The position numbers and the translations under genes were made by a program. From positions 1 to 17,722 of the forward strand of contig JNEU01000547.1 in assembly GCA_000697475.1 (NCBI GenBank): DNA of 17,722 nt, in the 5' to 3' direction. How positions within the stretch are numbered: the stretch's first letter is position 1; every line of letters begins with the position of its first letter. This DNA comes from Lichtheimia corymbifera B2541. Taxonomy: Eukaryota; Mucoromycota; Mucoromycetes; Mucorales; Lichtheimiaceae. A model generated the notes under the pieces. That model searched no databases and had not been told where the DNA came from. It saw only the letters and a program-made list of their open reading frames with translations. Shown piece after piece: positions 1-7,553 of the stretch.

Positions 1-47
1 GGTGTGCACTATGCACCCTACTTGCGTTCCGTCCGTCCTTCGTCTCC

Positions 48-385
48 TCTATATTTGGACCGTCCGATTCATAAAATATCATAATGAAGCATACGGTTTT
101 AAATGAATAGACTTGATCAGCATGACTCAGAGAACCTTCTACCCAATTTTCAAGTTCAATATGGGGAATCCCAAGATAATGCATATTAAATGACATTTCA
201 TGAATCCGGGCGGGGTACGGGATTTCCGTCCATCATAGTAAACCCCACATTATACCCTCCCATTCAAAATCTGTAAATGAAGTAAGGGTTCTTTATTAAT
301 TCAAAGTTGATCAGCATGTCCTAATGTATCTTGTGTGCAAGTTTGAGGTCAAGGTGAGCAAACTCAAGATCATGGATCAATTTAC
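48..385. repeat. Diverged tandem duplication, about 194-bp period
   Basis: Two copies of a non-coding unit lie head to tail. The anchor TTGATCAGCATG occurs at 113-124 and again at 307-318, 194 bp apart. Upstream of both anchors the order TCC.ATTCA..AAAT...AATGAAG is kept, and downstream both have CAAGTT followed by CAAGAT.ATG.AT. Copies differ by many substitutions and small gaps, so the duplication is old. No open frame is conserved between them. Confidence 0.6.
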
Positions 386-564
386 ATATGTCTGACAGTG
401 CCTGATCTATTTAATTTCCAGCTCTTCCCACTCCCAACTTCTTGCCTCTTCTCCCATTCACAACTGTTGCCCCATTCAAATACAACTACCACCTGCGATC
501 GATTGCTCTGCTTCAACCCATCATGCGAATCTACAACTGTCTTGATCCGATTGTCTTTGACTGA

Positions 565-784
565 ATGGCGAGTCCCATGACGTGTGCACCACACGACAAC
601 TCTTCTACAACACCCGCGTTTCTTGACACTCCACCTTCTCTTGTACACGCTTCGACCACAATCAAACGCCAACAGCTTCATTCCAGCAGCTGCTATTAGC
701 GAGGCCTCTACGCCATTGTCTCAAACAGTGTTCTTTACTTGCAGCACCTCGCCTTGCGGTCTCTTCCACATGAACAGCAGATAG
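565..784 (+). pseudogene. Possible short or frameshifted coding remnant
   Basis: An ATG at 565 opens a 44-codon frame to 699, rich in Ser, Thr and Pro, the composition of many fungal N-terminal regions. Where it stops, another frame continues to 784 with similar Ser/Thr-rich composition, as if one frameshift separated them. The preceding 150 bases are pyrimidine-rich like a fungal leader. No homologous family is recognised, and such frames also occur by chance, so this is only a weak candidate. Confidence 0.12.
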
Positions 785-1545
785 CCATCATATAGAAGCA
801 GCTTTATTTACTATAGCAACTTGCTCCAATACATACGACTTGTTATCACTATGGAAATGTATTCTGAATATTGTTTTGGTACATGGGATGGAAGGAATTG
901 GATTTATACAATGCGTGGGAAAAGAGCCTTTGTTCTTACGTATCCATTGTCAACTTTGACCTTTATTCTATCATCCTGAACGATTGATGCATCCGGTTAT
1001 TGTACTTTACACGCAACTATTATCATCCTTTGTGCAACCTACAAACCAAGTGCCATTACCCAATTGCATATCATTCACCACCCCACCTCACACAACACAC
1101 TTCCAAAGAATAGAAACTTACCAGATTGATGTATCTTCCCTATTGGAGTAATTCGTTGTATACCTCTCAGTCTATCGCATTTGAATGATATTGAATTAAA
1201 GGGTTGCTTTAGCGAATACGACAACCATTTCTAATTTTTTGAGTATAAGAAATCATTCATCTTCCAGGGGTGGCACTTTATGCAAATGCATCATTGCAGA
1301 AACATATCAACTTGTGAACGTTGCGATAAAGGGGGAAGAAAAAGGCTCGATTGATTCATGTGCCTGACGACGTGGCAACTATGTTACTGCCGGTGGGATG
1401 TGACAACGCTACATGGGGAGCATCAGGCAGAGGATATCATTTTATTGTTAATGTGCTCTATTGTTGGGTAATGGATACATGGCATAATTACTACTATCAG
1501 CGGTGATGTAGTGGGTGCTTGCATCATTTACAGACTGAACACAGC

Positions 1546-1561
1546 TTGATTGACCAATCAA
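1546..1561. promoter_or_regulatory. Perfect 16-bp palindrome with CCAAT in the proteasome promoter
   Basis: TTGATTGACCAATCAA is a pair of perfect 7-bp inverted arms around a 2-bp centre, 82 bp upstream of the proteasome alpha-4 start codon. One arm includes CCAAT, the target of the fungal HAP/NF-Y complex. The dyad symmetry suggests a dimeric factor, but which factor binds is not known. Confidence 0.4.
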
Positions 1562-1643
1562 CGGGGGGATTTGATAGCTCTGACCTATTTTGCGGACGCG
1601 CGTTCCTTAGTGGCGTCTCATAGTCCTTCTTCCCCAGTTAGCC

Positions 1644-2726
1644 ATGAGTGGATCGTACGACCGTGCATTGACCGTTTTCTCGCCTGACGGCCATCTGTTC
1701 CAAGTAGAATATGCTTCCGAGGCTGTTAGAAAAGGCACCTGTGCTGTAAGCTTTCTTGACATGGCATCTCGCGTGCAGTGAAACCAATGTAACTAACTTG
1801 AATATATACTTGAAGGTGGGTGTCCGCGGCAAAGACGTAGTTGTTCTTGGTGTCGAGAAGAAGTCAGTATTGAAGTTACAAGACCCCAGGACTATTCGAA
1901 AGATTTGCATGCTCGATGAACATATTGCTTTAGCATTTGCTGGTAAATGAAGACGACTCTACAGTTTATCAACTCGACAATATGTTGCTTACCCACTTTA
2001 TCAATACAAGGTCTGACGGCTGATGCTCGTGTTCTTGTTAACAAGGCTCGTATCGAATGCCAAAGCCATCGTTTGACAGTGGAAGATCCACCATCGGTCG
2101 AATATATTACACGTTATATTGCTCAGGTGCAGCAGGTATGTGATTCGTAAATCTGCATATAGGGGATTGGCCTATCGATTCACACGAGATTGATATAGAA
2201 ATATACACAAAGCGGTGGTGTACGTCCATTTGGTATTTCGACCTTGGTGGTTGGATTCGATCATGATGAGCCAAAGTTGTACATGACCGAGCCATCCGGC
2301 ATTTACACTGCTTGGAAGGCCAATTCCATTGGACGAAGTTCTCAAACTGTTCGCGAATTCTTGGAAAAGAACTATAAGGATGACATGGATGACAAGGAAT
2401 CAATCAAGTTGGCTGTGCGATCTCTCTTGGAGGTGAGTGTGTCAAGTGTCAAGTGTCAAGTGTCATGCAACGATCAATCCAAGGCTGACAATGCAACGTT
2501 TAGGTTGTTCAAACCGGCGCCAAAAACATTGAAATCTCTGTTATGCTTCCTAATGGCAAAGTCAAGGTATGTATACATCAAGATAAACTCAATGATATCG
2601 TTATGTTAATTGATGTCATTATATCAGAGCCTGGAAACCGAAGAGGTGGAAAAAGTTGTAGCTGAAATTGAAAAGGAAAAGGAAGAAGAAGCTGAAAAAA
2701 AGAAGCGGCCAACAGCAAGCAGTTAA
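1644..2726 (+). CDS. PRE6: 20S proteasome subunit alpha type-7 (alpha-4)
   Basis: Non-catalytic alpha-4 subunit of the outer ring of the 20S core particle, which gates substrate entry in cytosol and nucleus. Six exons: 1644-1745, 1816-1942, 2011-2135, 2199-2432, 2504-2566, 2628-2726, giving 249 residues, the usual length. All introns (61-71 nt) are GT-AG, and the first has a perfect CTAAC branch site at 1793. The N-terminus carries the alpha-ring signature [20 protein letters not shown] (residues 5-24). [54 protein letters not shown] and WKANSIGR follow in family order. The C-terminus is a charged Glu/Lys helix ending in KKKRPTASS, typical of PSMA7/Pre6. The start is the only ATG giving the conserved N-terminus. 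The stop codon overlaps an AATAAA-like sequence at 2724-2731. Confidence 0.96.
2439..2465. repeat. 7-bp tandem repeat inside proteasome intron 4
   Basis: GTGTCAA is repeated three times plus six bases of a fourth copy, starting just 6 bases after the donor GTGAGT of the fourth intron. It lengthens the intron (71 nt) and lies between the donor and the branch region. Confidence 0.85.
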
Positions 2727-2959
2727 ATAAACCTGTTATGAATGTGTGAGCAATACATATATATCCTTTCTTCCTGATTGTAATCATCCCTACACATGTA
2801 ATTGTAAACACGGGTGTCGATAAATAATAGCATACAGACTGTGAACCATGCAGGTTACAAGTGAAGTTGAAAGATTGATTTCCAGCCAATGCTTACGTAG
2901 AGAGAAAAAGTTGAGCGGTGAAGCAATCTCTCGCACCCATTCTTTTTTCCCTTCTTTCT

Positions 2960-2985
2960 CACACACACCTTACACACACACACAT
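2960..2985. repeat. CA-rich dinucleotide tract in the AVT leader
   Basis: Two runs of CA repeats separated by CTTA lie immediately upstream of the transporter start codon, after a CT-rich tract. CT/CA-rich leaders of this type are common just 5' of fungal start codons. It has no coding meaning in the chosen model. Confidence 0.75.
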
Positions 2986-2995
2986 ACATTTTCAT

Positions 2996-4517
2996 ATGCC
3001 ACCTTACGGCAGCACGGATGATGCTGAATATAATAACCTGACAACAGCACAGGAAGCGATTCGAATTGATCACGATGTTCTTCAAGCCAACCAACCTGGC
3101 TATGGCACACGTAACAAGGTGGAAGTTGCGTTTAATCTTGTCAATGCTACCGTGGGTGCTGGGATTATCGGTCTTCCTTTTGCTATATACCATGCTGGTC
3201 TTGTCTTTGGACTAGTAGCCTCCGTCTTTGTCGCATTGATTTCACAGTTAGGCCTTTATATGCTGATAACGGCTGGCCATCGAGTGCATATCTACAAATA
3301 TGCGGATCTTGTGGAATATTTACTTGGGAGACCTGGTTTTTGGTTCTTGAATACGACCCTTCTCCTCCAATCCATTGGCATCACGATCAGCTATTACATA
3401 TGTAAGCTTCACATCATCACTATTTTATCATTTGAATACATTAATCACCCTATTCTCAGTGCTTGGAGACACCATTCCATCCGTACTTTCACTTTACTTT
3501 CCCCAATTCTCCTTTTTGAAAAGCAGATCAACAGTCATTTGCCTGGTTTCAGTCTTTTTGGTATGCAACAAGGGCCTTTTTTTTTATTGTCTATGCAACA
3601 ACCTTAATCGAATGCCTTTAGGTGTTCCCACTTAATCTGCCTCGATCAATAGGGCGATTGGCGCGATGGTCGATCGTGTCTGTACTTTGTATCCCTTTGA
3701 TTATTGTCGTCATCCTCGTTCGGGCCCCAGCATATGTCGATGACGACCATACACTTCCTATTACAGTCACTGGTCCCAACATGTGTAGTGCACTGGGCAT
3801 TATTGCCTTTGCTTTTGCGTGTCCCCATGTGGCTTTCAGCAATTATCTCAGCCTTGCAGATCAAAGTGCTCGTGGATGGTATCAGACTACGGTGCTTGCA
3901 ACGAGTATGAGCTGGGTGATTTCGATGGTGTTCGCTGTTACGGGCTTCTTTGTGTTTGGATACGAGGTTAAATCCAATGTCTTTCTCAACTTTGCCACCG
4001 ATGATATCATTATCAACATTGGGCGACTTGCGCTTGGTATCAGCATGATACTTACTATTCCGTAAGTAAGGTGGTAATGGCGATAACAACATTGAAAATG
4101 GAAAATCTCACCCTCTTTCCTCGTAGAATGGGAACCTACCCTACTCGTGAATGCATTTTGAAATACTTTGGCCTAGAACACCATCCAAGTCAAGTCTTGC
4201 ATTGGGTAGTGACAATATTGGTTTCGATCATGCTGCTTTATTTTGGTGTAACCATACGGAATCTGGGTAATGTCTACGCATTGGTAGGAGCCTTGGCAGC
4301 AACGAGCCTTGCGTGGATTATCCCTGGCTGTGCTTATCTCATGACCAACAAGAACAAGAGCATAAAATCGATCCAGCAATCAGAACGTGAAGGCCTTGTA
4401 TCGTCTGATGGTCCCCAAACCTCGTCATCCAGGGTACTTACATTAGCAGCTGGTCTGTTGATCGGTTGGGGTGTACTTGTGATGATCCTGTGTTGCGCTA
4501 GTATAGTAGTTTTATAG
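2996..4517 (+). CDS. Vacuolar-type amino acid transporter (AVT / SLC38-like, AAAP family)
   Basis: Secondary transporter of the amino acid/auxin permease family, probably moving neutral or basic amino acids across the vacuolar membrane. Four exons: 2996-3401, 3460-3560, 3622-4061, 4127-4517; 445 residues. Introns are 58, 61 and 65 nt, all GT-AG. A hydrophilic N-terminus of about 40 residues is followed by the family hallmark FNLVNATVGAGIIGLPFAI (residues 47-65) in the first membrane segment. About ten more hydrophobic segments follow, ending with one at the very C-terminus (LTLAAGLLIGWGVLVMILCC). The segment SYYILLGDTIPS and the MGTYPTREC motif after intron 3 are typical of yeast Avt5/Avt6 and animal SLC38 proteins. 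Substrate cannot be read from sequence. The 3' end converges on the small mitochondrial gene with 39 bp between stop codons. Confidence 0.9.
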
Positions 4518-4556
4518 TTCGAGAGGGTCTTTATTTACAACAATACAACAACATGC

Positions 4557-4861
4557 TCATTTTTGTTTCTTCTGATCATGCTCCTGTGTCTTCTTCTCCA
4601 TTTCGGAATATTTCTCGCGGGACTTTTGGGATATGGGTGATGGGTGTGGCTCCTTGGATTTCTCTTCCTCGTGAATCTTGCCCACGTACTTTTTAGCAGT
4701 TTGAGCTGCCTCGTCATCTTTTGCTGTTACACACGCAACAATATAAGTATTGCTTATGCACATACACACAGTATCAGCATGTTACCTCCTTTGCTCCATG
4801 CACGCATGGAGGAATGGAAAGTGCGTTGGCATAGTCGTTTATTGAGAGTGTGACGAAACAT
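4557..4861 (-). CDS. Small mitochondrial protein of unknown function (80 aa)
   Basis: Two exons on the minus strand, 4861-4786 and 4723-4557, joined across a 62-nt GT-AG intron (donor GTAACA, acceptor TAACAG), encode 80 residues. Residues 1-25 are Arg/Ser-rich without acids (MFRHTLNKRLCQRTFHSSMR at the start), and RTFHSS is a typical fungal presequence cleavage site, so import into the matrix or inner membrane is likely. The remaining 55 residues are very hydrophilic, about half charged (AKDDEAAQTAKKYVGKIHEE onwards), with no membrane segment and a Lys/Glu/Gln-rich tail that may form a helix. The splice fuses presequence and body in frame. I do not recognise the family. It lacks the IF1 ATPase-inhibitor motif and the SDHAF4 C-terminal motif. 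A TATA box lies 36 bp upstream. Confidence 0.7.
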
Positions 4862-4896
4862 ATTTAAGAAGAAAGGAATCGCAAACTGCCAAAAAT

Positions 4897-4908
4897 TTAT
4901 ATATATAA
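4897..4908 (-). promoter_or_regulatory. TATA box of the small mitochondrial gene
   Basis: Read on the minus strand this is TTATATATATAA, centred about 40 bp upstream of the ATG at 4861, a usual TATA position for a short leader. It supports 4861 as the real start and hence the presequence-containing model. Confidence 0.5.
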
Positions 4909-5052
4909 CCACTGTAAGTGGGCTGAAATCATATTGATGTCATGCATTCCGAAACATACCCTGCATCAAAAAGTATAGCGCAGCGCGTTTGGAAATGGTT
5001 GGGGAGCGCTTCACCCCTGAACTGTTTGGTGATATACAACAAACAAATTTGG

Positions 5053-5058
5053 TATAAA
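5053..5058 (+). promoter_or_regulatory. TATA-like box facing the candidate micro-gene
   Basis: GGTATAAACG is followed 20-60 bp later by a CT-rich tract (TTTCTCTGTTTTTCTCATTG at 5080), the usual layout of a fungal promoter. It points away from the small mitochondrial gene, so the two would share a divergent promoter region of about 200 bp. Confidence 0.3.
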
Positions 5059-5241
5059 CGCCCTTGATTCTTCGATCAATTTCTCTGTTTTTCTCATTGC
5101 TTTGTCTTTCACTTGGTAAGTTTACTTTTGATGCTCAGTAATGAAACTCCCAAATGATGGTACGCATGTATTACAGCTACAGTTGAAGGACTCTCTTCGT
5201 ATCAAAGGGATTGTCTTCCGATGGCTTAAACTTTTCTACTG

Positions 5242-5370
5242 ATGGGAGCAAATATCATGTCAGCTTTTCAAAACAATACTAATGCTTTACGTGTAGTAAA
5301 ACTCTTGGAACCATATGTATGCTTAGCTTTTTTATTTTTAATCGCATGTATTAAAGGAAAAAGAGATTAA
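5242..5370 (+). CDS. Candidate 42-residue membrane micro-protein
   Basis: A frame from the ATG at 5242 to TAA at 5370 encodes a polar N-terminus (MGANIMSAFQNNTNALRVVK), one hydrophobic segment PYVCLAFLFLIACI and a basic tail KGKRD, the layout of a small single-pass protein. Upstream are a TATA box, a CT-rich initiator and a possible 5'-leader intron 5116-5176 (GTAAGT to TTACAG, 61 nt, the usual size here). A second possibility is a 40-nt intron 5317-5356 leading into a basic frame that runs to 5512, over the 3' end of the synthase gene. That intron would be shorter than any other in the window. Frames of this length arise by chance and no family is recognised. Confidence 0.27.
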   Translation: MGANIMSAFQNNTNALRVVKLLEPYVCLAFLFLIACIKGKRD

Positions 5371-5468
5371 AAGACGCTCGGGTATAGGAATACTGTACAA
5401 AGGATGGAGAAACAGGGATGCTAAAAGTGCATTATGTGCATTGCAGAGGGAAAGGAAGAAAAAGGGTT

Positions 5469-6831
5469 TTACAATTCGACATGAGAGCTTGGCTTGGTAT
5501 TGTAATTGCTGAGGATGGAGAGAATATCATCATTGTCGATGTTCTTTTTCTTGTCACAAAGGGTCTTGAAGTCAACAAATGCCTTTTGGAACTCTTCTTC
5601 ATTGATGGTGGCGTAACCCAATTCCTTGCAACGTTCACGGAAAGCATTGCGACCTGAGTGCTTGCCGAGAACAAGGGCAATATCGGTAACGCCCACAGTC
5701 TCTGCGCTGATGATCTCATATGTTTGACGATTCTTGAGAACACCATCCTGATGAATACCAGATTCATGCAAGAAAGCGTTGCGACCCACAATTGCCTTGT
5801 TAGGTTGGACGACCATGCCACTGAGATCGGAGACAAGCACAGATGTGGGGTAGATAAGTCTGGTGTTGATGTTGTGGTACACAGGGAATCCGGTGGGGTG
5901 GGTGTGTACTGCCATAATAACCTCTTCCATTGCAGTGTTGCCAGCTCTTTCACCAATGCCATTGATAGTAACCTCCACTTGTCGTGCTCCATTCTTGATA
6001 CCTGACAACGTGTTGGCTGTTGCAAGACCCAAGTCATTGTGGCAATGAGTGGAGAAAACCACCTTATCAGCACCAGGCGTATTCTCAACCAAATGCTTGA
6101 TCAAAGCACCATATTCCTCTGGTAGGTTATAACCCACAGTGTCAGGAATGTTGAGTGTTGTAGCACCAGCAGCAATCACCTCGCCAAGCACTTTGCACAA
6201 AAACTCAGGATCAGAACGGCCTGCATCCTCACAGGAAAATTCAACGTCGTCAACAAAAGAACGAGCAAGTGTCACAGCCTCCACAGCACGCTTGATGCAT
6301 TCATCACGGTCAATCTTGAGCTTGTGCTTCAAATGAATATCAGAGGTAGCAAGGAAGGTGTGGATACGACGACGGGGTGCATCAGCAATAGCTTCAGCAC
6401 ATCGCTTGATATCACCAGGAGTAGCTCGTGCAAGACCACAAATCGTCTATCAAAGATGTAATGTATCAATATGGATGATGCCCTAGCAGATCTGGATTTG
6501 ATGCAAAAAACTTACGATAGGCTCACCAATGTGCTCACGACCTTCCATCAAAGGACCCACCTCCCTTGCGATGCGTTGGACAGCCTCAAAGTCACCAATA
6601 GAAGCAATAGGGAAACCAGCCTCAATGACATCAACACCAAGGCGAGAAAGTTGCTTGGCAATGACGATCTTTTCATCCGTATTGAGAGATACTCCAGGAG
6701 ACTATAAAGCACACACACAATGAGCTCCAAGTGAATTAAGGGATGTTGTATATATACCCTACCTGTTCACCATCTCTCAGGCTGGTATCAAAGACAACCA
6801 GTCTCTGCTTGTCAACGCTTGCAATGGCCAT
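5469..6831 (-). CDS. 2-isopropylmalate synthase, bacterial/plant type, lacking the C-terminal regulatory domain
   Basis: Condenses acetyl-CoA with 2-oxoisovalerate, the first committed step of leucine synthesis. Exons 6831-6763, 6701-6516 and 6446-5469 (introns 61 and 69 nt, GT-AG) give 410 residues. The TIM barrel starts at once with [13 protein letters not shown] (residues 14-26). Metal ligands by comparison with E. coli LeuA are Asp15, His219 and His221 ([11 protein letters not shown]) and Asn255 (NGIGERAGN). [38 protein letters not shown] and [19 protein letters not shown] place it with E. coli/plant enzymes rather than the larger Leu4 type usual in ascomycetes. It ends after linker subdomain II, so the leucine-sensing domain of about 110 residues is missing, as in plant methylthioalkylmalate synthases. 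There is no transit peptide, so it is probably cytosolic. A related Claisen condensation on another 2-oxoacid is possible. Confidence 0.88.
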
Positions 6832-6928
6832 GGTTGGAAAAGAAAAAAGTAGGGATGAATAGCAAGGAAAAATATAAAAGAAAATGCAAGAATGCCTGTT
6901 TCTCCATGGTGTCAGATCCAAGGGGTGC

Positions 6929-6936
6929 TTATATAG
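6929..6936 (-). promoter_or_regulatory. TATA box of isopropylmalate synthase
   Basis: CTATATAA on the minus strand, about 100 bp upstream of the ATG at 6831, followed by a T/C-rich leader. Position and sequence fit a TATA box for this gene. Confidence 0.5.
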
Positions 6937-7073
6937 CATTAACGAGAGCGGCGGTGACGAGTCAGTGAGATCCAATCACATCGGCTCATCTGCACTTAAG
7001 CACAATGATTCACTGATCAACCATTGGCCACCAACCAATGCGGGTGAATTTCTGGTGCGACAGTCAGTCAAAT

Positions 7074-7096
7074 CCCCCCAATTTGGAATATGGGGG
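7074..7096. promoter_or_regulatory. Inverted repeat CCCCCA-N10-TGGGGG
   Basis: CCCCCCA at 7074-7080 and TGGGGG at 7091-7096 are inverted around an AT-rich 10-bp spacer. Such spacing could present two C-rich half-sites to a dimeric zinc-finger factor, for instance one related to stress-response or zinc-cluster proteins. It lies closer to isopropylmalate synthase than to the PH-domain gene. Confidence 0.3.
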
Positions 7097-7553
7097 ATGA
7101 ATTGTTTTTGCGTGATGATAAGTAGCTTCCCGCCCAACAAGCAATGAATGGGAGAAAACCTCTAAAAAAAGGACTTGTTCTCATAATTGGAGTTTGTCGT
7201 GGTGTAAAAGGGACGTCCCCTAATCGTTTGTTACTCATATACTAGGAAATAAGGAGTTGCGAGCGTGAACAGAATAGCTCAGTGCCTATAGTCTTTCGTT
7301 TGGAAGATGCGGCCTCCCTCGTGCCCCTGATATGTCCTCTTTAAAGCGTCGTCGACACAATCCTTGTTCATCAGTATTTCTTGTTCTTTTTTTATTTTAT
7401 TGACTTTGTCCCTCTTCCTTCCTTTCCTTTAAAAACCAAACCCGTGGTAAGCATATGTTAAGTGTATATAGATATAGCAACCTTATTCAATCCAACTAGC
7501 TATTCGGATAGACCGCACTAGATTTATAGAGCGACAGAAACCAGCGAGTGTAA

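Larger units (their letters stand above)
1..1643. other. Intergenic region without a convincing gene
   Basis: This stretch upstream of the proteasome gene holds a diverged tandem repeat (about 48-385), a pyrimidine-rich segment around 400-560 that resembles a promoter or 5' leader, and scattered short open frames without recognisable domains. Open frames of 40-100 codons occur on both strands, but none shows conserved motifs, and none could be joined by splice sites into something recognisable. The last 100 bases before 1644 act as the proteasome gene's promoter. GGTGGCA at about 1268 resembles part of the yeast proteasome control element GGTGGCAAA, but it lies some 375 bp from the start codon and is an incomplete match. 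Confidence 0.6.
4862..5468. other. Intergenic region between the small mitochondrial gene and isopropylmalate synthase
   Basis: Left part: promoter of the minus-strand small gene. Middle: a plus-strand TATAAA, a CT-rich initiator-like tract (about 5076-5112), an intron-like segment 5116-5176 and a 42-codon frame, described separately. Right part: 3' flank of isopropylmalate synthase. No minus-strand frame here could encode the roughly 110-residue regulatory domain that the synthase lacks. I saw no tRNA-like A and B boxes. Confidence 0.6.
6832..7553. other. Divergent promoter region, isopropylmalate synthase / PH-domain gene
   Basis: This 722-bp gap separates two divergently transcribed genes. 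The left side has a minus-strand TATA box (6929-6936), a Gcn4-like core GAGTCA at 6959-6964 (TGACTC on the minus strand) and CCAAT boxes at 6972-6976, 7023-7027 (inverted) and 7035-7039. An inverted repeat lies at 7074-7096. The right side has a long CT-rich tract (about 7376-7430), typical of a fungal transcription start region, before the PH-domain gene. I see no gene inside it. Confidence 0.55.

Noticed and set aside
382..681. 99-codon minus-strand frame
   Set aside because: No domain, no promoter and biased composition that mirrors the pyrimidine-rich opposite strand; best explained as chance.
851..979. 42-codon frame in the left intergenic region
   Set aside because: No TATA box or splice support and no domain; shows how easily frames of this size arise here, which also tempers confidence in the 5242 candidate.
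2918..2995. N-terminal extension of the amino acid transporter
   Set aside because: The frame is open to 2918 but has no ATG before 2996, and the segment is a CT/CA-rich leader rather than protein-like.
4981..5030. Structured RNA or tRNA gene suggested by GCGC repeats
   Set aside because: No A and B box pair and no cloverleaf could be built.
5418..6088. Long frames overlapping the isopropylmalate synthase gene on both strands
   Set aside because: They are other-frame readings of the synthase exon, which alone has conserved motifs.
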